Assembly (NCBI RefSeq): GCF_004027225.2
Contig: NC_046358.1
Location: 9,393,284-9,457,283 of the forward strand
Source of the DNA: Strigops habroptila
Taxonomy: Eukaryota > Chordata > Aves > Psittaciformes > Psittacidae
Reading direction: 5' to 3'
Length of the DNA stretch: 64,000 nucleotides
Below are positions 11,111 to 24,800 of the stretch, one piece after another (within the stretch, counting starts at the first letter, position 1; each line of letters opens with the position of its first letter). Made by a program: the position numbers and the translations under genes. Below the pieces are notes generated by a model. That model was not told the DNA's origin. It was given only the letters and a program-made list of their open reading frames with translations, and made no database searches.

Positions 11111-12658
11111 GTGTATGTTCTTTCCAAAATACATTTTCAGGACACTGTGCTTGAGCAGTGTTTTATTGGCTGTGGTTTCATTCCTCAGCTACTACAGAGT
11201 TCTGTTCATTTATTGCTGTTTTAAGTTGCTCTTAGATAACAGAATTAGTTACTTTGTTTTAGCAGCTGGGGCTTTGTGAATGTGTAATTTCTCTTAATTT
11301 GGGAAGAACTTCTGTTGAGCCACCCTCACAGAGCCTCATGATCATTCAGACTCTTCTAGAATGGTGATGGTGAGAGTATCAAGCCAAGGGTGGTTATAAA
11401 CAGCAGACAACTGCTGTAACCAATGAATCCAGGTAGGCAGACATGTTCTGCTACCTTATCCCGAGGTTATGTTTGCCTCATGCTTCACCGTGTCATTTAC
11501 AAGGGATGTGAGTGCACCATTAGCAGTGCTTGTACCCAAGGCAGCTCCTTGTTTCCCCTGGGGGTCCTCCAAATTCAGCTCCCTTGCCTGAGACAAGCAT
11601 GATGCACTCTAAGCAACTGAGCTTGCTGGCGGTTTTCTCCTTTAATTGCGTGAATGCCAAGAGGAAGTACAAGGTATGCACAAAACGATGTTTCTTTTGC
11701 TGCTGGGTGAGTACAGAGAGAAGTCTGTGAAAACTGCCTGTTCTGATGTGGTTTTGGTTGAAAGGATTCTGATGGCTGAAATCCTGCAGTCAGATTGTCA
11801 GTACAGGAGATGATAGCTAACAGGCATATTTTACTTATAACTAATCAAATACAGCAACAAAAGGAACTGAACATCAGGATTACCATACTGATTTTGAGAT
11901 TTCAAGTAATGTGAAGCAAAGCTACTTCATGTCAGCTACCACGTGCTGTTGTTGGGTGAAAAGGCGACAATAAGGAAAAGAAATGGCAGAAACAGAAGAT
12001 GCATGTGGCATATGTCCACATGCTTTTTTGTCATTACCTTCTCTGTAGTCTTTAATTTCCAAGAGCACTTTGAAACAATAATTTCCTGCCTGTGCTTTCA
12101 GCTGTCCAGGCTGTGGACTACTAGGCCTGACAGCAGCACAGTACGCCTACTGCTTGCAGTGAATGCTGTTCTGTTTGCTGCTGTTTAAAGCTGCCCCAGC
12201 TCTCCACAGAAATCTGTTCATGTGTCTTTTTTCAAAGGTGGAAGAAACAAGTGTGTTCGTACAGTCTCATTTACATGTGTGTTCTACTAGCCATATTGCA
12301 GCTTTTTCCTACATAGCCTATGCCTTGTTACCTTGGAGATGGCTAACTGTAAAATAGTAAAGGCTAAAAAAGAGCCCAAACAAAGCAGCAAGTCTCTGAT
12401 GTCCTGTGTTTTCAAAAGAATAACAGTCTAATAATGTCTAGATTGTTTGCTACCATTGTTATGGCCACCAATGTTATGGTCAATTAGAAATAATATATCC
12501 ATATTAAAGATTTAAGGCTTTCTTTAAAGCAGTCTTTTTGCTAAACATTTGAAAGTCACACATGATTGAAATGATCCCATTTTCTGTTGTACTTCGGTGT
12601 GCAAAGAGAACAGTTGCTCAGAAAACTCCTCTCTACAACTACCTGAAAGATAGAGCTA

Positions 12659-12953
12659 GGAGGTGGCTGATCTCTTTTCCCAAGTAACAAGCAACAGGAC
12701 AAGAGGTAACAGCTTCAAGCTGTGCCAAGGGAGGTTCAGATTGGACATTAGGAAAAATTTCTTCACAGAGAGGGTGCTCAGGCATTGGAACAGGCTGCCA
12801 ACAGAAGTGGTGGAATCACTGTCCCTGGAAGTGTTCAAAAACCATGTAGATGAGGCCCTCAGTGGCATGGTTTAGTAGTGGACTTGGCAGTCCTGGGGTA
12901 AAAGTTGGACTTGATGATCTTAAAGGTCTTTTCCAACCTAGTAGATTCTATGA
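12659..12953 (+). repeat. CR1 LINE 3' fragment
   Basis: Encodes a decayed piece of the CR1 ORF2 C-terminus (…[21 protein letters not shown]…), then the typical tail with GTTGGACTTGATGATCTTAA, CTTTTCCAACC and AGATTCTATG. It is a retrotransposon relic, not a host gene. Confidence 0.93.
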
Positions 12954-12999
12954 AAAGTGACTGGAGTGTAAGTGATGGAATTGGAAGATTTTCAGGTCT

Positions 13000-15370
13000 T
13001 CTGTGCAAAGCTCCTTGGGCATCAAGGCGGGGAGAGGGTAAAAAATCTTTGGTTTTCCCTCATGTTTCAGTGTGTGGAGATTTGGGGGTACTAAGATCCT
13101 TAAGTATTTAAGACATATTTACTGGACTAAAGGTTAAGCAAGTGTTAGAGGAATGCAGTTAATGAATTACTCACTTTCAGTTTCCCCAGTTTTCTTTTAC
13201 TCCAGTTTTAAAGCTACTTTAACTCACTGTTACCCAGGGAAAATGTTACTCCAGTGCTCACTGAACAAATTGGTGGGACGAAAGGTATCACTGGAAGCAT
13301 GAGTATTGGGTTGACAGCTGCTACCCTTGTAAGAAGCTGGCCAGACAAATATTTTTGACTTCCACAGAAGCAATGTTCTTATAGCGACTGCAGTTTGCTT
13401 ACAGATGTGTCTGTAATTAGAGTGGAAAATGAGTTGCAATACTGCTGCGCAGAGATGCTTGCTCTTTAGTATAACCAGTTTTGTTCTAGTTCACTCCAAA
13501 AATGTTGTGATCTTTTCATACCTTTCAATCCAGATTACTGTTTGAAGAAAGATGATACAAATATACTATTAGCTTGGAAATAGAGTGCATCCACATAACT
13601 AAGTATCCAGGTGGTGCAGAAAGCAGCAGTGAAGATTTTCTTAAAGGTTAAATTGCCTTGCTGAGGTTTGACTTCCCTTTGCTTCCTTGACGAGTCAGCA
13701 CATCCTGATAGCGGGCTCAAATCATGTTATTTAGAAGATGGCACCCTGTAAGACTTTGTTAACAGGATTTGTGGGTTGAGAATGGTTCCTGACACAGTGC
13801 CTCTCAAGTGTTTTGTCAGTGTGTATTCTCGCAGTGTTGCAGCTGGTCGTTCCTCCTTGGAGCAAGATCTCCCAGTACCCAATTGTCACAAATATTTAAC
13901 TGCAAATGCAAGAATTAGTATTTCTACAGCACCGGGATGGATGTCTGTGAAGGCTGGGATGGTCTATGAAGACTGGAAATGTCTACAGAGGCAGAGCAGG
14001 CTATGTGTTTTCTCCTCCAGCAGAGTATTCTGACCTCTATGACACAGCTTAATCTGGAGTGTTCTCCATCCCCCCACTTGAATAGCTTCAAGTTTGCAAG
14101 GCATAATGAAATGCACAGCCAAAATCAGAATAAAAATGAGAATACAGCTTAGTCTCCGGATCCAGTATTTATGATAAGGAGTGTGGAGAGTAGGTGAATC
14201 ACCTTGATGGGGCATGTTGGGTTAGGTGCAGGAATGGAACAAATTCTGATGGAAAGAGCAGCAAATGGTGAAAATGGGTGCTGCTGAGGAAGGAGTACTG
14301 AGAAAGCTGTGAAAAAAATAAGACAGAGTGGAGGTGGGAGGGCAGAAAGGGCAACAGGAGCACAGCCTCCAAAAACTGGCTTGATGGAAGCTGAGCTAGT
14401 GAGCAGATGTTCATGTGGAGGTAATGTTCACTGTAGCAGAGACAGAAACATGGATCCTTCCTTCTAAAATGCCTGAGAAGGCTAGGAAAGCATGCAATTA
14501 CTAGTCAGCCCACACAAAATAAAGCTTTTTCAACAAGAAGGGTTAAATGAGAGGCTTGCTCCAGAATGCCCTGTACATCAGTGGTAATCAGATCAATTAT
14601 CTGGAAGATTGTAATAAAGGTTCCTTGAATTCTCTCAAGGACAGGAGCAAAGTCCTAATTTCTGTAACTTGCTGTTGAGCTTCAACTACTGACCCCTCTG
14701 TTAGGAGGCAAGGAAAGGACATGACTACAGTCTTCCGTAAGGGAGGGGTGGGTTAAACAGCTAATGCCTGGAGAGAAATCACGGCTATGACTTCAGTGCA
14801 AGGCGGCTTTCCTCTATTGTCTTAAATACCTAACTCTGAGAACCAGAGTTTAAGCAACAGCTCTTTTGCTTAGCTAGGCTAGGAAATCAGCACACAGAAT
14901 TTGTGGAATCCTGTTCTAATCTTGGGAAGTCCATTAAGCTCAGCTCCAACATTTCTTCAATGACTCTGGCCTAAGCTCTAAAACCTGCAAGAGCACTGAG
15001 AGCTTGTGACACCTAAACACGCATCATGCTTGCACCTTGAGTTTCAAGATGACAGCATTAAAAGAACTCTAAATAAAGTTACAATTCTGCTAAATATTAG
15101 ATTACTAGATCTTTTTATTATTATTATGTTTTACCTTAATGCTTCAGTGTTTTGGTGTTCTGTGAACACAACAGGGAGTGTTCAACATTCAAGCTTTAGC
15201 AGTTCAGGACTGTAGAATGATGGTCAAGTTTCTCCCAGGATTTTTCACATACAGAAGCAGATGTAACTGAAAGACATATGAAAGACTCTAAATTACTCTT
15301 AAAAAAAAAAAAAAGTTGAACTTATACAATACTTGAATGGACCACGGCTCGTCCTTCGCAGCAAGGCATG
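13000..15370. other. Intergenic, no gene recognised
   Basis: Between the TIMM9 3' end and the 15.4-kb CpG island. Short open frames here have no recognisable protein character. A poly-A run sits at about 15301-15314. Confidence 0.5.
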
Positions 15371-15379
15371 CTCTAACCA

Positions 15380-16070
15380 CCTTACCAGTAGGAAAGGGGT
15401 GTTGGCCGCCTCTTCTGCCGTGTCTGTGCTGTGGGGCCTGCTTAGATGCTGGGGACAAAGCGCCTCTGCGCCACGGGAGACAGGGGTCTCCTGGGGCGGG
15501 CAGCGGAGCCTCAGGAGAAGAGCTGTGGGTCTTCGGTCCTGCCACCTCCTCCCCCGCGGCCTACCGCCCCGAGAGCCCTTCGCGGGGATCCCGCCCACCG
15601 GCTACCTTTCCCCTCAGACTGGAGCGCGCCGGCTTGGGCAGGGGCAAGCAGCGGCTGCAGGGCACAGCGCGATGGCGGCGGGTCCACCCTCCCGCCCGCC
15701 TCAGGGCCGGGCGGCCGCTGCCTCTTTTAAGCTCCTGCGCCTTGAAATGCCGCCTGAGCAGGGCCCACTGCAGCGGAGGGGCGGGCTGGGGCCGTGCGGG
15801 CGGCGGGGAGCCCCCGGGTAACTCGCTCCTCAGGCGTGGGAATCCGCCAACCTGAGCGCAGTGGCGGGAGGGAGCGTCCTGCAGCCAGTGTGTGCGGAGG
15901 AAACAAACAAAACAAAACAAACCCCATAGGTTTCTTACAGGCTCTTATTGCCTTCGGGGCACGCAGGGAGATGTCTCAAAGAGGGAAGCGACAGGCTGCG
16001 GCTGGCGGCAGGTGAGAAAGGTGACCCGGGTGCGGCCATGGCGGGCGGGGCGCCGCTTGGCTGTGGGAAG
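15380..16070. promoter_or_regulatory. Unassigned intergenic CpG island
   Basis: About 0.7 kb of GC- and CpG-rich sequence isolated between the converging ends of TIMM9 and ARID4A. It includes two YY1-like GATGGCGGC/CCATGGCGGG elements near 15671 and 16036. Several 60-170-aa open frames occur in multiple frames on both strands, as expected by chance in GC-rich DNA; none resembles TOM20 or another family I know. In human, TOMM20L occupies this interval and would here be on the minus strand, so the island may be the promoter of TOMM20L, of its remnant, or of a non-coding RNA. Confidence 0.7.
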
Positions 16071-16079
16071 GCAGCAGAG

Positions 16080-19000
16080 CTGAAGCCACCGGCGTGACAG
16101 GGCCCTGAACAGAAATGGAGAGAAAAGGAAGCGTGTCAAAATCAAGGGTATAGGAGACCCAGCACAGCGCAGGCAATCGGGAACTGGGCTGTAAAAAGCA
16201 GGACACCATGGAGAAGCTGCTGGGATGGCACAGGATCACCACACAGAGATTGGGAAGCAGAGTGTAAACAGGAGAAATCAAGGGGTTGGCGTTTTTTTCT
16301 TCTTTTCCTTTTTAAATTACTTTAAACCTTACCCATTCCTAAGAGAAGTAGTTTTCAAGAAATCAATGAGCATCAAGAGACAGAGCTTTAAGGTGCACAC
16401 AAATGTAAACAAGTGGCTTGTTGAAAAGAAAACCAATCCACCCTTGTGCAATAAAACAAAGCCTTTCATACAAATCCCACATCTTACCTCTCCTTACGAA
16501 ACGCATAACTGGCAGGAGTATAGCAAATTAGGTCAGGCTGTACCCAGATGAGGGATTAGTGGAGGAGTAGTTTAGAAACAGCTGAAGACACTGGCAGGTC
16601 TGGAACAGAAAATGTTCTTTGGTTATTCTGAAGAGCAGGGAAAGGAAGAGACTTTGCCAGCAACACATAACCTTGTCCCTCACTAACAAGGCTCAGAGTG
16701 ACAGTTAAGCAAACACTACTGATAAACAACCTGCAGGTTTTCACAGCTGTAATGGAGCTCCAGTGCTGATTTTCTTTGCTGGCAAGCAATGAAACACAGA
16801 GGTGAGCCCTGCAATGCTTCTGTGGTTCTTTTCATCATGCGTGAGCTGTGCTAGTGAATTAAATGTCATACAGAGATGCTTTTTTCACTTTTGAAAACTG
16901 TTGGTATAGGATAAGCAACAGCATAAGGGTACTAACTAATATAAATAGCAGTTAGTTGCAGACCTGAAGCAGAACCAACCAGCACAGCCCTGCTCTGAAA
17001 CAGAAAGTAGGATTTCTCTGAAAATGGGAAGCAGGAATAGTAACATAAATAGTGGTGAGGTAATTCAAAACAAAGGGGAAGCCAGGAAAGTCCTATTCTT
17101 AGAAAGGGTGAGAAACAGTCAGCTTTCACAATTAAGGTTGTCTTACCTTTTCAGTTTTCTTAAAACGGCAATGCAGTGAGTATTTGACATCAGGTTGCAA
17201 CTTATCAAAAAATCCACCACGCAACTGCATTGAAACAAGCACATATTCAGACCAGTAACACTGTAGAATGAAAAATTGAATTTATAGATTCCTCCAAGGA
17301 AATGCATGAGACTAAAAAATGCTCATGGAATCTGGGGAACTCACAGATTTCCAAAACAAGTAAAAAAAAAAACCCAGTAAAAACCAGCTAATTGGTGGTA
17401 ACTAATGAAGGTGAATACTTCTAAACTCTCCCAGAAACCTCTAAAAAAAAAAAAAATCATTCTATTTGTCAGAAGATAATTTGGTAGAATGACAGATTTT
17501 CTCAAAATTTGCAGGCAATAGCTTGATAAAAAGTGTGAGCTAATTATAAAACATCCTTTTCCTCAGCCCTGGAATTACAGTGAGTCAGTCTCTGGCAACA
17601 TCCCCATTGGTTCCACTGCTTTATTATGTTCTTTACATCTCCAGAGGTAGTCGTTATCCTGAACACTGTAGCAAATAATAAAACCCCAAGTACAGACAAA
17701 TAAAAATAGCCAAGATTTTAATGCACAAAATGCAAGGGCACAGTGAAGTAAACAGCTGGAGATACTTTTGTTAACAGATTCATCTTTTGTTTTGGCTTGT
17801 AAATTGGTCTTCCAGGTCATCTGTCGGATTTGTTTCAAGCAATCAAACCAAACGTGCTTTTAAAAAAGAAAACAGCACCAAGTCTAAGCAATACTGTTGT
17901 AAAAGAATTTCAGTAAATGCTGTCCAGAAATCCCATTTGGCTGCTTCGGCTATCTAATAATATTTTTAATGGGGAAAAGAGGAACCTTTTATAACAATAT
18001 TCATTTTTTTAAAATGTGAAATTCCATCTGGTCAACAAACCAATCTGGAGAGAGAAGGCTCTCAAGAGTGAATAGTCTGAGACTTGGGAATTGACAATCC
18101 TTAGATTCAGATTCTTTTTCCAGTTCCCCATCAAAGCCATCCTGAGTAATTTTGGTAGCCATTACAGTGTGGCTCCCTACCCTTAAAATGAGAATATGCA
18201 TCTATGTCAAAAATTTCTGCCTAGTTTATTCTAATACTGCACCTTTAAAAACCATTAGATTCAAGCAGAACTTCACAAACAGTGAAGAAGTGATTTAATC
18301 CCCTTTTCTACTGCTGTCCTTCAAATTAAAGGCCTCTGCCACTCCTCATGAAGGTCAGATACATTATGCTTCATGAAGAAACACACTTTTATTTGCCCTT
18401 GTTATGCTTTTCTTTTACTGGTAATTACTACTGTAAATCTGTTTAACCTCTATTGAAATAATGGCTTGTTATTATTGTTCTGACATCTCTGCTTCTCCTG
18501 CCGGATCTGTTCAAACTGTTGTAGCAAGAGGTTTCTCAAGCACCAGCAATCTGATAGAGGAATCAGAAACAAGTGGAGATTTAACTGGGTGTTGCTAAAC
18601 TTACATGTTAGAGAGAAAAAACTCATTAGTATACACGTAGCTGGTGCACTTTATAGAAAGGAAAAACTAAAACAAGTAGGGAAATGAACCTTTTCTTACC
18701 TTATGTCCTTGTACGCCAATGTTTCAAGCTTTTTCCAACTTTCAGGGATATGCTAATTAAAAAATAATAAATCTGCCAGAAATTGACAGTTCTTTGTATC
18801 CATTGCAGAAGGCAGGGGGAGTCTGAATTCTCTTGCAGCCCTCTTCTTTTTTAACAGTTTCAACAGCATTTGATCCCATAACCTTAATTGTATTTTTTTT
18901 CCTTCTAACTAGACTTGAAATAACTTACATGTAAAAGATAGAAGGCAGGATAACAGCATGAAGACTGCCAAGAGGGTGCTTTATTTTTGCTTGCTCTTGC

Positions 19001-20000
19001 AAGCATGATACCTAATCTCTTATAAAAAAAAAAAATCCCAATTCAGTATAATTATAATTACTGTGTCCTCAACAGCATAAACTTCCAGTCAAGGCACTGG
19101 AAGACACTTTGGAATTTATGTCAGCAAAGCAGAAATAAGGGGATTACAGTAAAGTTAAAAATAAAAGACCTGATTAGGGTTTCCTGTTGATTTCACTTTC
19201 TATACAGGATAGTTTATCTTCCTTTCCCTATGGTACCTTTACATGTCATAAGAAACTACTTTAAACATCCACTGAATAATCTGGCTAACTGATAGGCTTC
19301 TTGCCAGAAAGATAAAACTAGGAAATCAGTAACATTGTAGAGGCTTTGCTAGTGGCTTGGCAGAAAGTCCACCTTTCCATGCCTGTTTAGTGTTCTGCCA
19401 GAATAGGAATGTTAGATGTTACTGGGGTGGGATGTAGGACGTGTGGGTGTCTGTCTGTCCATCTGTCTGTGACTAAGCAGGTGGAAAGAGGAAGTCAGGA
19501 AGCGAGTACTCTATGTCCAGGAGCAACTGTCTGCTAGAATGGTTTCCATGTTTGATGGAACCATACCTTCAGCCTTCCATGCAGTATTTTAAACATTCCT
19601 GAGAGGCACAGAGAAGCAGTCAGCATACACATCTGTGCTGAAGTACAGATGGTCAAGAGCTCATCCACCACCTGTGCGTGCTGAGCGAGTGTATGTGCCT
19701 CCGAGATCTCACTCAGTTTGTAGACAGAGGTTAAGTATCTACATAAGATATAATTAATCCTGTTATTTCACTGAATTTAAAATTGACTTCTGCGACTGTT
19801 AAATGTGGAAGATAATCTGAGAAAATGTGACCCATGTTATTTCCTTTTAAATGAGTATTGCTTTTTATTCATAGCTATTATAAGATTAACATTAAAAGTT
19901 ACCTCTGAAAAAAAGTCTTTACAACAGTTTATGGAGATTAATTTTCCTATTTAGGTAAGTCCAGACATTTACAAGAACAATCACTTAAATAAAAATAGAA
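16080..20000. other. Intergenic region downstream of ARID4A
   Basis: AT-rich, no exon or classifiable repeat recognised. Contains short poly-A tracts and a small CTGTCTGTC-type microsatellite near 19450. Confidence 0.5.
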
Positions 20001-20499
20001 TATAAAGCCTATGTTTAAAACATGGCCTTTATTAATGCTGTCTAGCGAGCTCCATATTTCTCTTACATTGAAATAGTTCTGCTTTGCTTAAGAAAAGACA
20101 GAAAAAGTGCATTTACAAGAGTACTTTTTCTTTAATTTTCTGCGAAAATGGAAGAAATTGGAATCACAAGTTGACAAATGTTGTAAAATGAAATTTCAAG
20201 AAACATCAATTTTAGTAATGCTACGCCATCACTAGTGTTTCATTCTGACCTTCTGCCATGTGAACCAGAATATCCCGATATACAGTCTAGAGCATCTATG
20301 TTATTACTCTACAGCATATTTAACACAGAAAAAGGAGTTAAGACCCCCTTTCAATGTACAAACATGAATAAAAAAATTGATAAAAAAATCACTTTTATAC
20401 ATAATGTATATGCAAACTGTTTTAAATACATGGGTTTGGAAGAGTTATTTACAAACTTTCTGTCCGTGGGACAATCCACAGACAAAGCATACACAGTTG

Positions 20500-21722
20500 C
20501 TTTACTTTATTGTTGCATCTCAACTTTGGGAGATGCAAATCCATTCGGCAGTACAGCAAACATAAGAACTTGTGACAAAGTATCTTAAGGGCAACCCAAT
20601 AAATTTTGTTCCTCAAAACAACGTAAGTACTAGGACTGCCAAAGTTTCCAAATAAAGCCATAGTTTTACCCAGATGCCTGTAGACAGATCTATGTTGTGG
20701 AGGCTACATAGACAGACCCATTTGAAATACAGGCATGGCTGCTGGATAAAACATCCTTAAAAGCCATAACTGATACGTATGTTTTATCGAAAGAGTGAAG
20801 TAACCTAGAATTTTTTTTTCCAATTTTATTAATATTTTAAAAAATACATAAAAATACAACATCCAATGTCTGAATAAATATATTTAACAAGTTGCAAGAT
20901 ACCTTATTTTACACAAAAATTTCAGCTTTAGAAATCTTGTTAAATAACTTCACTGTTGTTATATATTTCATTTTTCGTCTTTTTGTAACAAAATAAAAAC
21001 TCTGAAATTACATAGAAAAAAGACAAAATATTTTTGTCAAGGGATAAGATAGTCCACTGAAAACCTATTCACAATTCCACTGTAAACATTAATAAACATT
21101 AAAATATTTGCATAATTGTGTGCTCAAAAATCCTATAAAAAGTGGAAGACTTATTACAACTGTAGTTTTCAGTCAACTACACTTCCTTTCACAATTTATT
21201 TTGTCCCATTTACACCTTTAAAACTGGGCACATTGCTGAACACATACTTTGGCAGTTCTGTATAGCAAGTGCTTCCACAAAAAGGAACTACTCACCAAGA
21301 GTTAACGTACAGCTCGGCAAAAGTGCAGCAGTTACTCAATTCTTTTTGATAATACTCTGATGTCTGCTTGGTGCACTTGCTTTTCTAAGATCTCCCTAGA
21401 ACACCTGAATGCTTCATTGGACATAACTTTTCAAATTTGATAAGTGCCCTTTCTCTGCATTAATAAAAACAAAACAAAACCAAACACAATGACAAGCATG
21501 TCACATTGTGCCTACAAACCTTCAGTTACCAATGAGCTTAATTTCTCTGAACAGTAAATTAAACAAAAGAAGAGGGTAGGAGGGGAGAACAGGTACAGTC
21601 CAGCAGTGGAAGTGTGTACAGAATATACTTGGCAATGTCAAAGCAGTTGAGTGCTTTCTGTGGTTGTATTTCAGGATTTATGTCCATGGCAGCAAGTTGC
21701 TGGCAAGGCAGAGAAACGTGCA
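20500..21722 (-). other. ARID4A: ARID4A 3'UTR (left limit uncertain)
   Basis: AT-rich sequence after the TGA stop. Minus-strand AATAAA signals occur at 20830-20825, 20511-20506 and 20033-20028. The middle one is followed by a GT-rich stretch (CTGTGTATGCTTTGTCTGTG), the usual downstream element, so cleavage near 20.48 kb is my best guess. Several poly(A) sites may be used. Confidence 0.5.
20506..20511 (-). terminator. Candidate ARID4A polyadenylation signal
   Basis: AATAAA on the minus strand with a GT-rich element within 30 nt downstream. Alternatives lie at 20825-20830 and 20028-20033. Confidence 0.45.
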
Positions 21723-21826
21723 TCACCTGCATTCTACAGCAAGCACATTTTGTGGAGGAGAAGATGATGATGGACTCATTCCAGTGTCTGATGAAGCAGA
21801 TGACATGGATGCTCCTGTATGTGACA
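21723..21826 (-). CDS. ARID4A: ARID4A last coding exon and stop
   Basis: Acceptor TATATTCAG. Encodes [20 protein letters not shown] then [14 protein letters not shown] and TGA. Serine-rich tail matching ARID4A's known C-terminus. Confidence 0.97.
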
Positions 21827-24800
21827 CTGAATATATAGAACAACAGGTCAGCATCAGATTATCGAAGTACAGGTCAGAATGAAGGTTTCCTTGCTTATCA
21901 GGCTGTTTAAGAGATCTCAAAGTAGTAGCATGATCACAGGAAACTGATACAGGTTTTTTGTCAAGTGCTTTCACTGCTATATTCACATAAAGTGGATGAG
22001 TAACTGTACCCTTTCTGTATCACCAGCCAATTGAAAAGATAAATCAGGTGAGTCATTACGCTGATTGAAAACTCAGACCTAGCTTGCACTAGGAAATCCA
22101 AGTTTCTAATACACTGTTATAAAATAGGTAGGGAATGCTGCTGTTAGGTTCAAGTTCTGAAGAGCCATAAACATTTTCTACACATACCTACGAACAGATT
22201 ATAACACTTTCTTTCTTTTCCTAAAAATACTCCCAATTAAACTCAAGTTGCTTTGAATTATGTATTTTCAAGAAAATTAACTTCTCATGGGAATCATAAA
22301 GCAAATCTGAAAGTTACCTTCTCTGTCCTTCTTTTTTAATCGTTTTCTTCTCCTGTCTATGGTTGCTACTTCTGACTTCAAGGACATGTAGTATTTTCGT
22401 ATTTCCTGTAGTTTTTCTTGTAAGAAGGAGATCCTTTCAGTGCTGCTCATATTGTCTAGTTCATCTTAAAAGTGGGAAGAAAAAACAGCTTCATCAAGGT
22501 GATTTTACACAAACGAATACAATCCTTATAGCAGACCTTGTAGCAGCCTTCCAGTGCCTATAGGGGCTGACAAGAAAGCTGGAGAGGGACTTTTTGTGAG
22601 CAAGTAATGACAGGACAAGGGGGAATGGCTTTAAACAGAGAGGGGAGATATAGATTAGATGTAAGGAAGAAGTTCTTTACTGTGACAGTGGTGAGGCACT
22701 GGCACAGGTTGCTCAGAGAAGCTGTGGCTGCCCCATCCCTGGCAGTGTTCAAGGCCAGGTTGGACAGGGCTTGGAGCAACCTGGTCTAGTGAAAGGCATC
22801 CCTGACTTCAGCAGGGAGGTTGGAACTAGATGGTCTTTAAAGTCCCTTCCAACCCAAACTATTCTAGGATTTTATGATTAATCTGAAGAATTTACAAAAT
22901 GCAGCATAGAAGTTAACATACTTCCATAACCAGGCCATAAAAGGCCTGTACCTAATTTGGAACCCCACATTTTTCTTTCAGAACAAGTTTTCTCATAAAT
23001 TCCCTCTAATCAAGTCACTTAAAGAATTCTTACTGAGCTGAAAACTCCATTTGTATACTCTAGGTGAAGCGTTCTGGTGGTGGTGTTTTTCTCTGTGTTT
23101 ATCCTTCTCTCCATCTTTGATGTGAGGCGATATCACTCTTGCAGGTGATCGGGAAATCTTCTGTGGTTTGGATGCATTTATATGTTTTACAGGAGTACAT
23201 TTACTTGAACTGTCCAGGACAGAAAGGTCTTCACTGTCACTACTTTGTCCTGCAGTAAGAGAAATGTACTTGGATTTAAAAGAACCCAAACAAACAACTT
23301 GACATTTTAGAACTGTAGTTATAGTCAGAAAAAATGATTAAGAAAAAACTGCTCCTTCTGGCTTAGGAGATCCCAGAATGCACACAAGGAAAAACCATAT
23401 GAGATTCAATGTATAACCTTATCAGATACAACAGGCACTGAACTCCCAAGTGTACCGATCCTTAATGCAGGAGAAGCCAAAGGCTCACTAGGCCTTTAGT
23501 TAAAGAGCAATAGTCAAAATTTTTATAAAAGTAATAAAGCAGCTTATTAAAATAAGAATATTAGAGCACTGATAAACTATGTTTAAGTCACATATTTTGA
23601 TGTTATAATATAAAACAAACACTACAATCCCCTTTTCAAAGATCAAAACTGTATTAATATAGGTAGGTAGCCCATGACTATATATATCTACCAAATTGCT
23701 TTACACATCTAAAGGAACAGTTCTGAAACATGATTAAAAGCATAAATGCTTTAATATTTAACAGAAAATTTTAAGCTAATATATGCAAATATTTTAGATT
23801 GCCACAGGAATTTCAAAGTTTTACACAGGCATGTCAAATATGTCTGAATATTGTATGCCAGAATTCATATTTGTCTGATATTTAAAAATTGTAACAATAC
23901 TGCCACAGGGCCTAAATATATTGACTCATTCAATACATCATTCAATACATTCAATTCATCACCAGAAATGTGTTACAGAAATGCAAAAATCAAAATTTCT
24001 ATAGTAAATTAAAAAATAAGTCACATAATTGAGATAAAAACACACAAGATTGCTTTTGCTGGAAAGTTATTCTTTAGCATCAAGCATTTTTTCTGTACTT
24101 CATAGATGCATTTTTTCCCCATGAGAAACACCTACTGTAATACTTTGAAGGAGATGTTCCTACTCGGAACAAGCTCCCCTCTCAGAAGTTCATAACCAAC
24201 CCAATTACTGCAGCCTTTCAGTACTTAAAAGGTGCCTATAGGAAATACGGAGAGAGACTTTTTAGCAGGGCCTCATGCGACTGGACGAGGAGTAATGGTT
24301 TTAAACTAGAACAGGTGAGATTCGGGCTGGATGCAAGTTAAAAATTGTTTACAATGAAGGTGGTAAAATACTGGCACCGGTTGCCCAGAGGGGTGGTAGA
24401 TGTGCCATACCTGGAGACATTCAAGACCAGGCTAGATGGGAGCAACCTGATCTAGTTGAGGATGTCACTGCTCATTGCAGAGGGATTGGACTAGATGAGC
24501 TTTGAGGGTCCCTTCCAACCCAAACTATTTGATGATTCTATATAAAAATGATCATAATGGTAAATATTTAGTAACTGCTAATATACACTTTTAATAAAAG
24601 TTTCTCCTAAGGATGCAATTAAAAATAACCAAGAGATCTCCCAGGAACACTGCTACTGCAGAGCTGCTAAGTTCTTTCCAGTTAACAGCCAATAATCATG
24701 CACCTTAATATTCGTGAATAATCATGAAAAACCCTGACGAGGAAGTCCCATCCAATCGAAATAACGGGTAACAGTGAGAACACTGCGCCCTTATGCGTGT

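Noticed and set aside
12663..12875. 70-codon frame with [20 protein letters not shown], and similar frames at 2833-3090 and 22607-22789
   Set aside because: Residual C-terminus of CR1 ORF2, or its reverse complement; transposon relics rather than host genes.
15330..15395. tRNA-like stretch on the minus strand (GTGGTTAGAGCATG followed by a T run)
   Set aside because: It resembles a D-loop/A-box, but the D-stem does not pair, no T-arm or B-box is present, and there is no acceptor stem. Not called as a tRNA or SINE.
15333..15855. Overlapping 160-172-codon open frames in the intergenic CpG island
   Set aside because: Two overlapping frames on the same strand are open together, Arg/Pro/Gly-rich and unlike any family recognised; typical chance frames.
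20235..20588. 117-codon plus-strand frame
   Set aside because: Lies antisense to the probable ARID4A 3'UTR/downstream flank, AT-rich, with no recognisable protein character.
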